Position numbers and translations under genes: made by a program
Assembly (NCBI GenBank): GCA_903919065.1
Contig: CAIXHD010000270.1
Span: 1-53,080, forward strand
DNA: 53,080 bases
Source: an uncultured Bacteroidota bacterium
GTDB taxonomy: Bacteria; Bacteroidota; Bacteroidia; Bacteroidales; UBA12481
Direction: 5' to 3'
The notes under the pieces: generated by a model
Told to the model about the DNA's origin: nothing
The model's input: the letters and a program-made list of their open reading frames with translations, nothing else
The model's database searches: none
Shown: piece after piece, positions 18,484-27,839 of the stretch
Position numbering within the stretch: position 1 is the first letter of the stretch
Layout of the letters: each line of letters opens with the position of its first letter

Positions 18484-19122
18484 ATGAATAAGCTAACATT
18501 ATCCAAGCTAATCTCAGACAGTTTAAAAGAGCTCAGTATCTCCGGCAGAGAGATGATGCAGCGCGCAGGATACCTTAACCTATCGCATGGTTCAAGGATT
18601 CTCGACCATGTTCTCAAAGGTGGTTACCTAAAGGGAGGTCAATTCGACATGTTCGCAAAAGGGCTGGACATTGAAGCGGATATGCTTAAAAGTGCTCAGG
18701 AAGAAACCATCAGGCGGGATTTACTGGTAGCGGCAGAAAGAATCCGAATACGGCAGCAATGGGAAAGGGAAAATTTCACGCCTTTTCTTGAGCCTGTTTA
18801 TCGGAGCACCGGCTTCCGGATTCATTTCAGCTGCTGGCCATTATACTATAGTGATACCACAATCCCTCTCGATCAATTATTCATGTCGCTATCACCCGGG
18901 GAGAAATTGATAAGAGTCAGGCAGGCAATCGGTGAGAATCATGAAACGATTAGCAGGAAGGTTGCTCTTGCCAGAACTATTACGGAATACATTCTCCATC
19001 GGGATTACGATGAAAACGATCAGGAAAGGCTCCATTTCGATACACAGGGGGAGTTGATTTCCGGGACAGGTCCATCTACGGATCAATTTCTCACGCACCT
19101 GACAGGATACCCCGAGCGGTAG
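18484..19122 (+). CDS. Hypothetical protein
   Basis: Open frame immediately downstream of the 17535 gene; MNKLTLSKLISDSLKELSISGREMMQRAGYLNLSHGSRILDHVLKGG looks HTH-like. Confidence 0.6.
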   Translation: MNKLTLSKLISDSLKELSISGREMMQRAGYLNLSHGSRILDHVLKGGYLKGGQFDMFAKGLDIEADMLKSAQEETIRRDLLVAAERIRIRQQWERENFTPFLEPVYRSTGFRIHFSCWPLYYSDTTIPLDQLFMSLSPGEKLIRVRQAIGENHETISRKVALARTITEYILHRDYDENDQERLHFDTQGELISGTGPSTDQFLTHLTGYPER

Positions 19123-20087
19123 TCGTCCGGAAAACAGCTCTGCATAATATAGTCGGTAAACTCGTTTTGCCAGGAAAAAAACCATTGCAGGTAATCATCA
19201 GGCAATCCCGGCTGGGCAATGGAAGAATAAAATGAGGTGCTTACACCCATGTCAATAAAGGAGCCTACCCCCATATCTCCGTGGCAGGTATGCCTTCCTG
19301 CCGACAGCACTGTAAACCCTATTGAATTAATGCCATTTCTGTTATTGAGCCAGCCTTTGGTGGATTTCAATGCTTTTCCACCCGTGGTGGCAGAAAACCG
19401 GTTCGACACCCAATAAAAACTATCAACTGCCATCACCAGACTGATCCATTCATCATTGGTTGGCAGGTGCCAGCCCGGAGGACACGATTTTAAAGCTGCC
19501 TCACCTGAATAAAGAACGCCGTAAGTTTTATAATTGGCAGTAGCCTTAGCTTCGTCGACTTTTGAACCATTGTAATCATAAACCCAATATGGAGAGCCAT
19601 AATTATCTGAGGTTGGTTTTATGGATGGCAGGTAGGCCAGGTTCTCTGCCATCCATTGCCGGTCCCCGATCTGCATCCAGCGATATACATGGCCATCACG
19701 TGAATCGGTGAATATTCCTGAACCGTCTTTCACCACTATCAGTTCCCGGCTGATTGAGCTTACCAGTCCTGCAGCATCCCTGACTTCCATTGCTATGGTA
19801 TAATCACCGGGCTTGCTGAACCTGAATGTGGCTTTCTTGTCTGCGGTGAATTCCGTATCCCAGACTCCGTCATTATTAAAATCCCAATGCACCTCAAGCA
19901 TAGCCTGATCATCTTCATTATCAGAGGAGGATGAAGCATTGAAGGTGAAGATCGTATCGGGATTCCCAATTACCGGCAAAACAGCAAAGCCGGCTGTTGG
20001 CGGAGTATTGACCCTCTCACAGCCCGAGGAAAACAGTGTCAGACAAACCAGCATCGGAACAAGTAAAACAGCGGCGATTGTTCTCAT
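19083..20087 (-). CDS. Lipoprotein with PKD-like domain and FISUMP (Fibrobacter major paralogous) domain
   Basis: Signal peptide with lipobox LFSSGC; PKD-like HWDFNNDGVWDTEF..GDYTIAMEVRD; MQIGDRQWMAENLAYLP...CPPGWHLPTNDEW...GYPVRCVRN. Confidence 0.85.
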   Translation of the reverse strand: MRTIAAVLLVPMLVCLTLFSSGCERVNTPPTAGFAVLPVIGNPDTIFTFNASSSSDNEDDQAMLEVHWDFNNDGVWDTEFTADKKATFRFSKPGDYTIAMEVRDAAGLVSSISRELIVVKDGSGIFTDSRDGHVYRWMQIGDRQWMAENLAYLPSIKPTSDNYGSPYWVYDYNGSKVDEAKATANYKTYGVLYSGEAALKSCPPGWHLPTNDEWISLVMAVDSFYWVSNRFSATTGGKALKSTKGWLNNRNGINSIGFTVLSAGRHTCHGDMGVGSFIDMGVSTSFYSSIAQPGLPDDYLQWFFSWQNEFTDYIMQSCFPDDYRSGYPVRCVRN

Positions 20088-20203
20088 GGCATTTAATTTT
20101 TATCCGGATGCAAATAACCATTCGGGGACGTCAATAACTGTCGCAACCGGGCCATTTCTTTGCGGCTGAACCGGTATAGAATCAACCAATACACATAACC
20201 GTA

Positions 20204-21085
20204 ATGAACGATAAAAATGTTTCCCCGGAAATTATCATGCATTGCCTGGTAACCGATGATGCCCCTTCTGAACTTATTCCCTATATGCTGGCGCTGATGG
20301 CCCTTTATCAGGGGCCCGTTCATTACCGGTTTCACGATAGGGTATTCAGCACCGGCCTGGAAAATCTTCACGATTGGGCCAAATCGTTCAGGGAAACAGA
20401 GAAAATCAGCCGGGATGATGCCGTTGTTATTTTCACCGGCACCACTCCGCCGACAGGCAAATCGCTGAACTGGGATCCGCGCAATGGCAGAAATTTCATC
20501 ATATCAACCGAAGGAAAGTTGGACCAGGGATTGCCTGATAAAATATTTCAGATAGCCTCCGATCTGGTGATGGCTAACCTGATACAGGCCGGATTGAAGA
20601 GTATCGACCATGGAATTCAGGCCGGACTCACCTATGATGGAGTCCGAAAAAGAATGCTGGCCTGGGACCAAAGCAGAAAGTCGCCGGAGTGTTTACCGAT
20701 GGAGATCAAAGTACCTCTTTCACAAATCAGGTTTCCGGAGATGGAGCAGATATTTATCCATCTGACAACCTACGAACAGGCCATTTACCTGTTTTTTCTC
20801 AAACATTCTGAAGGGATAAATATCCGATCACTGAATAAGCACATCAATGAAATCTACGAAATAGCCGAAACTTGCGAGGAATCAGGAATTTTCCCTGACA
20901 TGATTGATTTTGACGAATTCAGCAAGTTGGATTTCGAAGTCCCCATCCGCTCGATTAATGACCAGATCCGGTTTGTAACCGGTGACAACCTTGCCGATTA
21001 TTACATGATCAGGCAGGATCAAAGCGGAAACTCGGGAATAGCTATGGACCGGAGCCTGCTGACTATAATTAATGATTTTAAGTAA
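20204..21085 (+). CDS. Uncharacterised protein, paralogue of 17535-18473
   Basis: DDAVVIFTGTTPPTGKSLNWDPRNGRNFIISTEGK; SINDQIRFVTGDNLADYYMIRQDQSGNSGIAMDRSLLTI. Confidence 0.8.
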   Translation: MNDKNVSPEIIMHCLVTDDAPSELIPYMLALMALYQGPVHYRFHDRVFSTGLENLHDWAKSFRETEKISRDDAVVIFTGTTPPTGKSLNWDPRNGRNFIISTEGKLDQGLPDKIFQIASDLVMANLIQAGLKSIDHGIQAGLTYDGVRKRMLAWDQSRKSPECLPMEIKVPLSQIRFPEMEQIFIHLTTYEQAIYLFFLKHSEGINIRSLNKHINEIYEIAETCEESGIFPDMIDFDEFSKLDFEVPIRSINDQIRFVTGDNLADYYMIRQDQSGNSGIAMDRSLLTIINDFK

Positions 21086-21815
21086 GAGCCGTATCAAAAC
21101 CTTTCGAAGAGTGAACCTTGTTTGGTGCCGACTGCCAGTACTCCTTGGTATTGACATCCATCAAAGTCAGTTTCCCATCATAGCCCACACCCTGGTCAAG
21201 CGCCCATACATTTAACCGATGAACTGGTTTCAGTGACGGGTCCATATCAAAGGTGGGAGTATGGCCGATAAAAATTTCATTGAATGCGCCGAAGCTTCTT
21301 TCCGGAAATCTCCGGTGCCACATATCGGCAGTAGCCAGAAGGTCCCTATCCCACAGCAGTACGCTTTTTTCAATTTTTACTTTCGCTTGTTTGTTGAAAC
21401 GCCCGCCGGGTTTAAAGCCGCCATGAACAAAAAGACGGTTATCCGCATCGATGTAATGAGTTGGCGCATTTTCAAGCAATTCCATGTGGTCCCTGATCAG
21501 GCTTTCCTGCAATTCAGGAGGATGCTTTCGGTAGGAGGCGATTGAATATCTAGCCCCCTGATCCATCCATAAATCATCTGTCTCTCCGTTTTTAAACCAT
21601 TGCAGCAACCACAGATCGTGATTACCCATAATATATATCAGGTTCCTGATCTTGAGCAGTTCGGTAAAGCATTCCGAAACCAGCGGATTACGATCCGGGA
21701 CATCTCCCAGACAGATCAGGGTATCCTCCTCCGGGTTGAGGCCGGAAGATTCAAGCACCTGAACCAGGGCGCCATGCACCCCGTGTACATCTCCTAAAAC
21801 AAATGTTCTTGCCAT
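21078..21815 (-). CDS. PPP-type metallophosphatase (serine/threonine phosphatase-like)
   Basis: ARTFVLGDVHGVHGAL; ICLGDVPDRNPL; YIMGNHDLWL. Confidence 0.9.
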   Translation of the reverse strand: MARTFVLGDVHGVHGALVQVLESSGLNPEEDTLICLGDVPDRNPLVSECFTELLKIRNLIYIMGNHDLWLLQWFKNGETDDLWMDQGARYSIASYRKHPPELQESLIRDHMELLENAPTHYIDADNRLFVHGGFKPGGRFNKQAKVKIEKSVLLWDRDLLATADMWHRRFPERSFGAFNEIFIGHTPTFDMDPSLKPVHRLNVWALDQGVGYDGKLTLMDVNTKEYWQSAPNKVHSSKGFDTALT

Positions 21816-21899
21816 AATTTTCAAAGTAAAATAAAGCTAACGACAGATTCCGTCGCTCCTGATAATAATCTTGCACATCGAAAATCAAAGTGATTTATT

Positions 21900-23423
21900 A
21901 TGGAACTTACCGTTCACGCCGCCTATAAAATAGCCCTCTTCACGGGGGAAATGTATGAAGCTCCTGATGAGCTGATGATGATTGATTTTGAATTTGCCGG
22001 ACAAGCCTTTGGCAACAGGATTGGCGATCTCTTTGAATTATTCAATCAACACGACCCTGAAGGCTTAATCTTTGAGCAGGAGAATCTCGGAGAATACCGA
22101 CCGGAGGTGACCACCACACTGCTGAAACTCGACAGATGCAATACTAAAGAGGAGGTTCTTGACCTGCTCATACGGGAATTTACAGCCTGGTTCAGTGAAT
22201 TGGGAGATAACGAGCTGACCAGAGTAAGGTCACTTGCTGATGATGTTTATAAACTAAAACAAAGCTGGGATTCATACAGTACGATCGACAAACTTTTCGA
22301 AAGTGCTAAAAGGAGGCTTGAGCTAAATACCATCGCCGGTGAAATCGATTCCCATTATTTTCTCGATATTATCTTCATGCTTAACCCATCAGATAAAGCG
22401 ATAGAAGACCGGCTTGATGATTTTGTGGAGAAACATGGCATGGACACCAAAAATCCTGACCTGAAGTTCGAATTTCATGCTCAATTACCGTCGGACATGG
22501 AATCTGAAGTGTTCACTCCTTCTTACTTTCGTTCCGGGCTCAGGTTGGCCTTATCAAGACTAATATATTATATCCCTCGCCACCTGATCAAAAGGTTTGA
22601 GCTATTACTCGATCCGGCTTACCCATTGCCCGATAACAAAACCGAAGCAATAGCTCTAAGGGTAAATGGATCGGATATGGATTCCGGCAGGTTTGCCTTT
22701 GTGGCTTCGCCGGATTTATTCATGGATACCAATGGAGAACCTATATCCCCAAGACTCCATAAAGAATATTGGGTACCGGCTATCGTCACATTGCTTGACT
22801 TTGACAACCATTTGCTGGCCGACAGGCTTCTGGAAGATAAGGAGCCGGGGAAGCAGGTATTAGGGAAATTAGTAAAAATCAGAAATGCCGGTCTGGTGAG
22901 CCTTGTCAGGCAAATCCAATGCGAAAATGATACATTCGGCAAACACGAATTAGTACGACTTAGAGAGATTCTGTCGCGCAGTCATCCGGCCAAATGGCTT
23001 TTACAAGCGGAAAACCAGTCCGATACCCCTGATTCCCCCACCCTTTCAAAAGCAGATATGGAGCTCATCGGCCGTTGGTTTATCCTGCACGGCATACTTC
23101 ATCAGAACAAGCCGGTTTTGCCTGCCGAAAGAACCACCCGAATCATGCATAATCCGGATTGGTCCGTTGAACGGGAAATCAGCCAGATTATCGGGAGTGC
23201 GCTGAAACTTGGCCCTTACGATTTTATTCAAGCCCTAAGCTTTCCCGATGTCAGGCACCTGATACATCTTGACGGCAAGGTATTGAAGCAAATAGTCAGC
23301 AAGCATGGAAAAATTATCAACCACCGTTTCGGCCTGGAGAAAGGAAGCACAAAATACACGGTCATCAGGATCAGGGAAGATATTCTGGTTGATTATTACA
23401 ATCAGTTTTCCGATATTCCCTGA
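21900..23423 (+). CDS. Hypothetical protein, no recognised domain
   Basis: 507 aa uninterrupted ORF with plausible composition; no motif recognised. Confidence 0.65.
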   Translation: MELTVHAAYKIALFTGEMYEAPDELMMIDFEFAGQAFGNRIGDLFELFNQHDPEGLIFEQENLGEYRPEVTTTLLKLDRCNTKEEVLDLLIREFTAWFSELGDNELTRVRSLADDVYKLKQSWDSYSTIDKLFESAKRRLELNTIAGEIDSHYFLDIIFMLNPSDKAIEDRLDDFVEKHGMDTKNPDLKFEFHAQLPSDMESEVFTPSYFRSGLRLALSRLIYYIPRHLIKRFELLLDPAYPLPDNKTEAIALRVNGSDMDSGRFAFVASPDLFMDTNGEPISPRLHKEYWVPAIVTLLDFDNHLLADRLLEDKEPGKQVLGKLVKIRNAGLVSLVRQIQCENDTFGKHELVRLREILSRSHPAKWLLQAENQSDTPDSPTLSKADMELIGRWFILHGILHQNKPVLPAERTTRIMHNPDWSVEREISQIIGSALKLGPYDFIQALSFPDVRHLIHLDGKVLKQIVSKHGKIINHRFGLEKGSTKYTVIRIREDILVDYYNQFSDIP

Positions 23424-23449
23424 ATATTGTCCATAAAAATCACAAACTC

Positions 23450-24376
23450 ATGCCCTATTCATTAGACCAGAAACTGGTTGTTGCCGTTGCCTCAAGCGCA
23501 CTGTTTGATTTGTCGGAGTCTGATAAGATTTATCGGGAACAGGGGCTGAAGGCATACCGGCAGTTTCAGCAGAATAACATTGATTCCACCCTGGATAAAG
23601 GTGTCGCATTCCCGTTTATCAGGCGGTTGCTGAGCATAAACAGAAGTTTTCCCGATTTACAACCGATTGAGGTCATACTTCTTTCCAGAAATAGTCCTGA
23701 AACCGGATTGAGGGTATTCCGGAGCATCGAAACACACGGTCTCGGGATAACCAGGGCGGCATTCTTTACCGGACAGAGTCCTTATCAGTATATACCCGCC
23801 TTTAACGCCTCCCTTTTCCTGTCGGCCAATAAAGAGGATGTTAATCTGGCCATTCAGGCAGGGTTCCCTGCAGGTGTAGTGCAAAAGACAACCTTCATTG
23901 ATGATCCGATGGATGAAGAATTAAGGATTGCTTTCGATTTCGACGGTGTTTTGGCTGATGATTCTGCTGAGGCGGTTTATCAGCAAAACCATGACCTGAA
24001 TGAATTCAACCGGGAGGAGAATTCAAAAAGAATCTCACCTTTAAACCCGGGCCCGCTGAACGATCTGCTTATGAAACTTGCCTCCTTCCAGAGGCTCGAG
24101 GATGAAAAGCAGGAAACCGAACCGGGATACAAGAGAAAGATCCATATTTCAATTGTCACAGCCCGCAGTGCTCCCGCTCATGAGAGGATGGTCAACACCT
24201 TATCAAGCTGGGGGATAAATGCAGACAATGCCTTCTTTTTGGGCGGCATCAATAAGAGCAAGGTTCTGGGTGTTCTGCAGCCACATATCTTTTTCGATGA
24301 CCAGCGCGTGCATCTGGCAGATGCTGAAATGGTACCCTGCGTTCATATACCTTTCGGAATCACTAACATCAGCTAA
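23450..24376 (+). CDS. 5'-nucleotidase (cytosolic cN-I-like family)
   Basis: LVVAVASSALFDLSESD...PIEVILLSRNSPETGLRVFRSIE; IAFDFDGVLADDSAE. Confidence 0.8.
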   Translation: MPYSLDQKLVVAVASSALFDLSESDKIYREQGLKAYRQFQQNNIDSTLDKGVAFPFIRRLLSINRSFPDLQPIEVILLSRNSPETGLRVFRSIETHGLGITRAAFFTGQSPYQYIPAFNASLFLSANKEDVNLAIQAGFPAGVVQKTTFIDDPMDEELRIAFDFDGVLADDSAEAVYQQNHDLNEFNREENSKRISPLNPGPLNDLLMKLASFQRLEDEKQETEPGYKRKIHISIVTARSAPAHERMVNTLSSWGINADNAFFLGGINKSKVLGVLQPHIFFDDQRVHLADAEMVPCVHIPFGITNIS

Positions 24377-24401
24377 TAACAGGAATAATTGATAAACGGT
24401 C

Positions 24402-24428
24402 AAAATAAATGTACCAAACATTTATTTT
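24402..24428. terminator. Perfect 11-bp A/T-rich hairpin
   Basis: AAAATAAATGT accaa ACATTTATTTT just after the 5'-nucleotidase stop. Confidence 0.55.
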
Positions 24429-24699
24429 CTGTACATCAGCATTTGCTTTACTGTATTCTAATATCTACCTTGCTACCAGGAAAATGGTAAAATACGATGG
24501 TTACGGGTTCTGGCGGGTCTTTCGGCCCGACCGGCGCATTCTTGGAATGTGACTGAGGGGGCGAAGCTGCGAATTACCCTGATTCTCAGGAGTCTTTTTC
24601 CAAATCAATCATTATTTTTTGATAATTAGTTTTACCGACGACAGGATTTGGCGGACCTGACCTATTTCTTTGGGATTCAATTCACCAAATCTCACAGCC

Positions 24700-25350
24700 A
24701 TGAAAAACAAGAAAACCTATTATCAGCTGATCCTCGACCGCAGCGGTTCGATGTCGTCATGCATCGAAGAAACAGTTACCGGAGTTAATTCGCAAATCGT
24801 CCAGATCCGTGAGCTTGCCAAACAGTTTCCTGAACAGGAACTTTTAACCTCATTCAACCTGTTCAACCATAATCTGACAACGGTATGGGATCGATTAGGA
24901 TCAACCGAGATCAAGGAATTAAGTTATCCTGATTTCAATCCCGACGGAAATACTGCACTGCTTGATGCCATAGGATTAACAATCAGACACCTTCAGGATA
25001 CCATTGGCGAAGAGGTTGCCCGTGACGAAGCATCGGTGGTGGTGGTGATCTTTACTGATGGATATGAGAACGCAAGTACGCAGTTTAAACTGAAGCAGAT
25101 ATCATCGCTGATTAAGGAACTGGAGCTTACCGGTCGCTGGAGCTTCAGTTACATTGGCGCTACCCTTGATGCCATTGAGATAGCCATAACCCTGAATATC
25201 AAGCGCTCAAACTCGAGGCATTTTGATGTACGTGATTCCGCAATGGAGCATAACCGGGTGAGCGGAAGCATGCGCTCATACATGGTTGAAAAAAGGGAAG
25301 GCCGTATCAAACAGGATTTTCTAGAAGATGAGGAACCTAAGAAAGTTTAG
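24700..25350 (+). CDS. von Willebrand factor A domain protein
   Basis: YYQLILDRSGSMSSCIEETVTGVNSQI (MIDAS DxSxS), VVVVIFTDGYENAS. Confidence 0.88.
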   Translation: MKNKKTYYQLILDRSGSMSSCIEETVTGVNSQIVQIRELAKQFPEQELLTSFNLFNHNLTTVWDRLGSTEIKELSYPDFNPDGNTALLDAIGLTIRHLQDTIGEEVARDEASVVVVIFTDGYENASTQFKLKQISSLIKELELTGRWSFSYIGATLDAIEIAITLNIKRSNSRHFDVRDSAMEHNRVSGSMRSYMVEKREGRIKQDFLEDEEPKKV

Positions 25351-25750
25351 TAGCCAATAGCTCCATTACGCGTATCAGCTCATCTTTCGTTTCGAGGTCG
25401 ACCACGATTAACCGATCCAGACGGCCGACCTCTGACAACATGTTCTTTGATACAACAGTCGGGCTATCATCTATCCAGATAAAGTCGGAAGAAAGATCAA
25501 TGCCTTCCGCCTTTGTCTTTTTAAAATCGGTCGGCTTGACTTTTAACAGCTTTTCCATTGTTACCGGCGCAAAATATCCGGCCAGAACCTTAAGTAATGA
25601 CCTGGTGTTTCCACGGCAATAACTGGTTAGCCAGTAGCAATCGAAGTTCTCAGTGACAAAATCGATAAAAGGAAGAATATGCTCAGGCAGATCGGCCTCT
25701 ATATCTGAGGGGATTAAAACGCCATCTACATCGATATAAAGTCGTTTCAT
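25337..25750 (-). CDS. HAD-like hydrolase
   Basis: MKRLYIDVDGVLIPSD...CYWLTSYCRGNT...FIWIDDSPTV. Confidence 0.8.
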   Translation of the reverse strand: MKRLYIDVDGVLIPSDIEADLPEHILPFIDFVTENFDCYWLTSYCRGNTRSLLKVLAGYFAPVTMEKLLKVKPTDFKKTKAEGIDLSSDFIWIDDSPTVVSKNMLSEVGRLDRLIVVDLETKDELIRVMELLATKLS

Positions 25751-25761
25751 GGTGGATGAAT

Positions 25762-25771
25762 TCAAGCTTGA
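25762..25771. repeat. Palindrome TCAAGCTTGA copy 5 (divergent intergenic)
   Basis: Exact 10-bp palindrome. Confidence 0.8.
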
Positions 25772-25995
25772 TTAAACGCAAAGCAAGTGAAAAAAAGGAT
25801 ATTTCTTTGAATCAGCATGCAATTAAAATTCGGCCAATTAATGAGCTCAATTAATATTATCCGTCCAGGGATTTCGCTGCAACAATTTACAACAGTGATC
25901 TATACAACCGATGACGAAGGTTCAGTTCAACAGGCTGTTGGACTCCAAATAATATTGCTTTCAAACTCAATTTGTCAATAATATCATAATCATCC

Positions 25996-27828
25996 ATGGC
26001 AGATTCAATCGACGTTCACAAAGTTTTTGCTGAGTTTTTTCCGGGATTTGAACCCTGGGCCTATGCAGTTTCAGAAACCCTGGGACGCGGAAGTATTTGT
26101 CTTGATATTAATCAATATCAAGCCGATCTTCTCCAGAACGAACTGAAAAATCCATTTACCGGAGAGGCTGGAGAGCTTGATTCAGGTCTGCTAAACACCA
26201 GTCCGCATGTCTCAGTTGCCAACCTGAATTGTTTAACCCCGTTTATTTTGGAAGATGGCAAGCTCTATATGCACCGGTACTATACTTATCAGGTGAAAAT
26301 CGCACAAAAGATCAAAGGGTTTATTGATGCGGAGGAAGAAGTATACTCCACCAGAATTGAATGGTTAAAGGAAAACCAGGCATTCATTGATACAATTTTC
26401 CCGAGTGTTAAGCCAGAAGAACCTCGTCTTCCAGAACTCGAGCAGGTAGATTGGCAAAAAACAGCGGCGCTAATGGCTTGCCTCAATAACTTTACAATCA
26501 TTACCGGTGGACCAGGAACAGGAAAAACCACCACCGTTGCTCGGATTTTAGCAATTCTTTTCCAGCAAAATCCCGACTTAAAGGTTGCCCTTGCGGCACC
26601 AACGGGTAAAGCTGCAACAAGAATGGCCGAGTCACTGCATCAGGCAAAGGAAAGCATCAACGGAATCCCGGATGAAATTAAAGGCAAATTTGATACAATC
26701 GCGCCCAGAACCCTGCACCGACTGCTTGAAAAAATGCCAGAGAGCATGCTGTTCCGCCATAATGCCAAAGAACCCCTTGAATATGATCTTGTCGTTATCG
26801 ATGAAGCCTCCATGGTAGACACCGGGATGATGTACAAGATGTTGGAAGCTTTAAGACCTCACCAGCGGATCATTTTCCTGGGCGACAAAAATCAGTTGGC
26901 TTCCGTTGAGGCAGGCAGCATATTCGGAGACCTTTGCCGAACTCAACAAGGGATTATGAACCACTTGCCGGACACGAGGTTTGAGCTTTGCCACTATTTT
27001 ATGCACTCGCAGATTCCCGGCACCTTCCTGCTGAAGCCTAACATAACCAATGTTTTATCGGGGCACGTTATCCAACTCTATCACAACTATCGTGTCGACA
27101 GTCAAATAATCTCAACTGCCTGCAGTCTAATTATTGAGAACGACCAGAAAAAGCTTATTCCCTTTCTGACTAATTCGGAAAATCTTAATTCCATTGAACT
27201 TGATCCAATATATGATTCCAAAAAGCTGACAGATTTAGCCCGTGGATACATTGAGTATATCAGAGAACCGGACATAAGGCAGGCACTTCGAAAAATCAAT
27301 CGGGTTAGGGTGTTGTGTGCTGTCAGGGAAGGAAAGCACGGCATCTACATGATCAACAGAATCATAGAAAAATTACTTAAATCGGAAACGGCCAATCCTG
27401 AATTGTTCGGGCCTGCCCCTGGCTTTTATCACAACCAACTCATCATGGTCACCAGTAATAATTATGATTTGGGCGTCTTTAACGGGGATACAGGTATCAT
27501 CCGTCGCAAAAGTGATGCTGACAGGATGCTCTATGCTTATTTTGAAAGCGAGAATCCGGAAAAGCCGAAAGAAATACTTCCTGGTTACCTAAATGACTAT
27601 GAAGCAGTTTATGCAATGACCATTCATAAGAGCCAGGGGTCTGAATTTGAATCAGTCGCTGTTATCTTGCCTGAAAATGAAAATGCCGGCATATTGACCC
27701 GCGAATTGTTATATACGGCAGTCAGCCGTGCCAAAAGACACGTACTTATCCAATCCCCCGAAAATGTACTCCTCGCCACTGCTGAAAGAGAGGTTTCAAG
27801 GGCATCAGGTATCAGCAATCAATTTTAA
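25996..27828 (+). CDS. recD: Exodeoxyribonuclease V alpha subunit RecD
   Basis: ITGGPGTGKTTTVARILAIL; DLVVIDEASMVDTGMM; YEAVYAMTIHKSQGSEFESV. Confidence 0.95.
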   Translation: MADSIDVHKVFAEFFPGFEPWAYAVSETLGRGSICLDINQYQADLLQNELKNPFTGEAGELDSGLLNTSPHVSVANLNCLTPFILEDGKLYMHRYYTYQVKIAQKIKGFIDAEEEVYSTRIEWLKENQAFIDTIFPSVKPEEPRLPELEQVDWQKTAALMACLNNFTIITGGPGTGKTTTVARILAILFQQNPDLKVALAAPTGKAATRMAESLHQAKESINGIPDEIKGKFDTIAPRTLHRLLEKMPESMLFRHNAKEPLEYDLVVIDEASMVDTGMMYKMLEALRPHQRIIFLGDKNQLASVEAGSIFGDLCRTQQGIMNHLPDTRFELCHYFMHSQIPGTFLLKPNITNVLSGHVIQLYHNYRVDSQIISTACSLIIENDQKKLIPFLTNSENLNSIELDPIYDSKKLTDLARGYIEYIREPDIRQALRKINRVRVLCAVREGKHGIYMINRIIEKLLKSETANPELFGPAPGFYHNQLIMVTSNNYDLGVFNGDTGIIRRKSDADRMLYAYFESENPEKPKEILPGYLNDYEAVYAMTIHKSQGSEFESVAVILPENENAGILTRELLYTAVSRAKRHVLIQSPENVLLATAEREVSRASGISNQF

Positions 27829-27839
27829 CAAGTTCTAAG

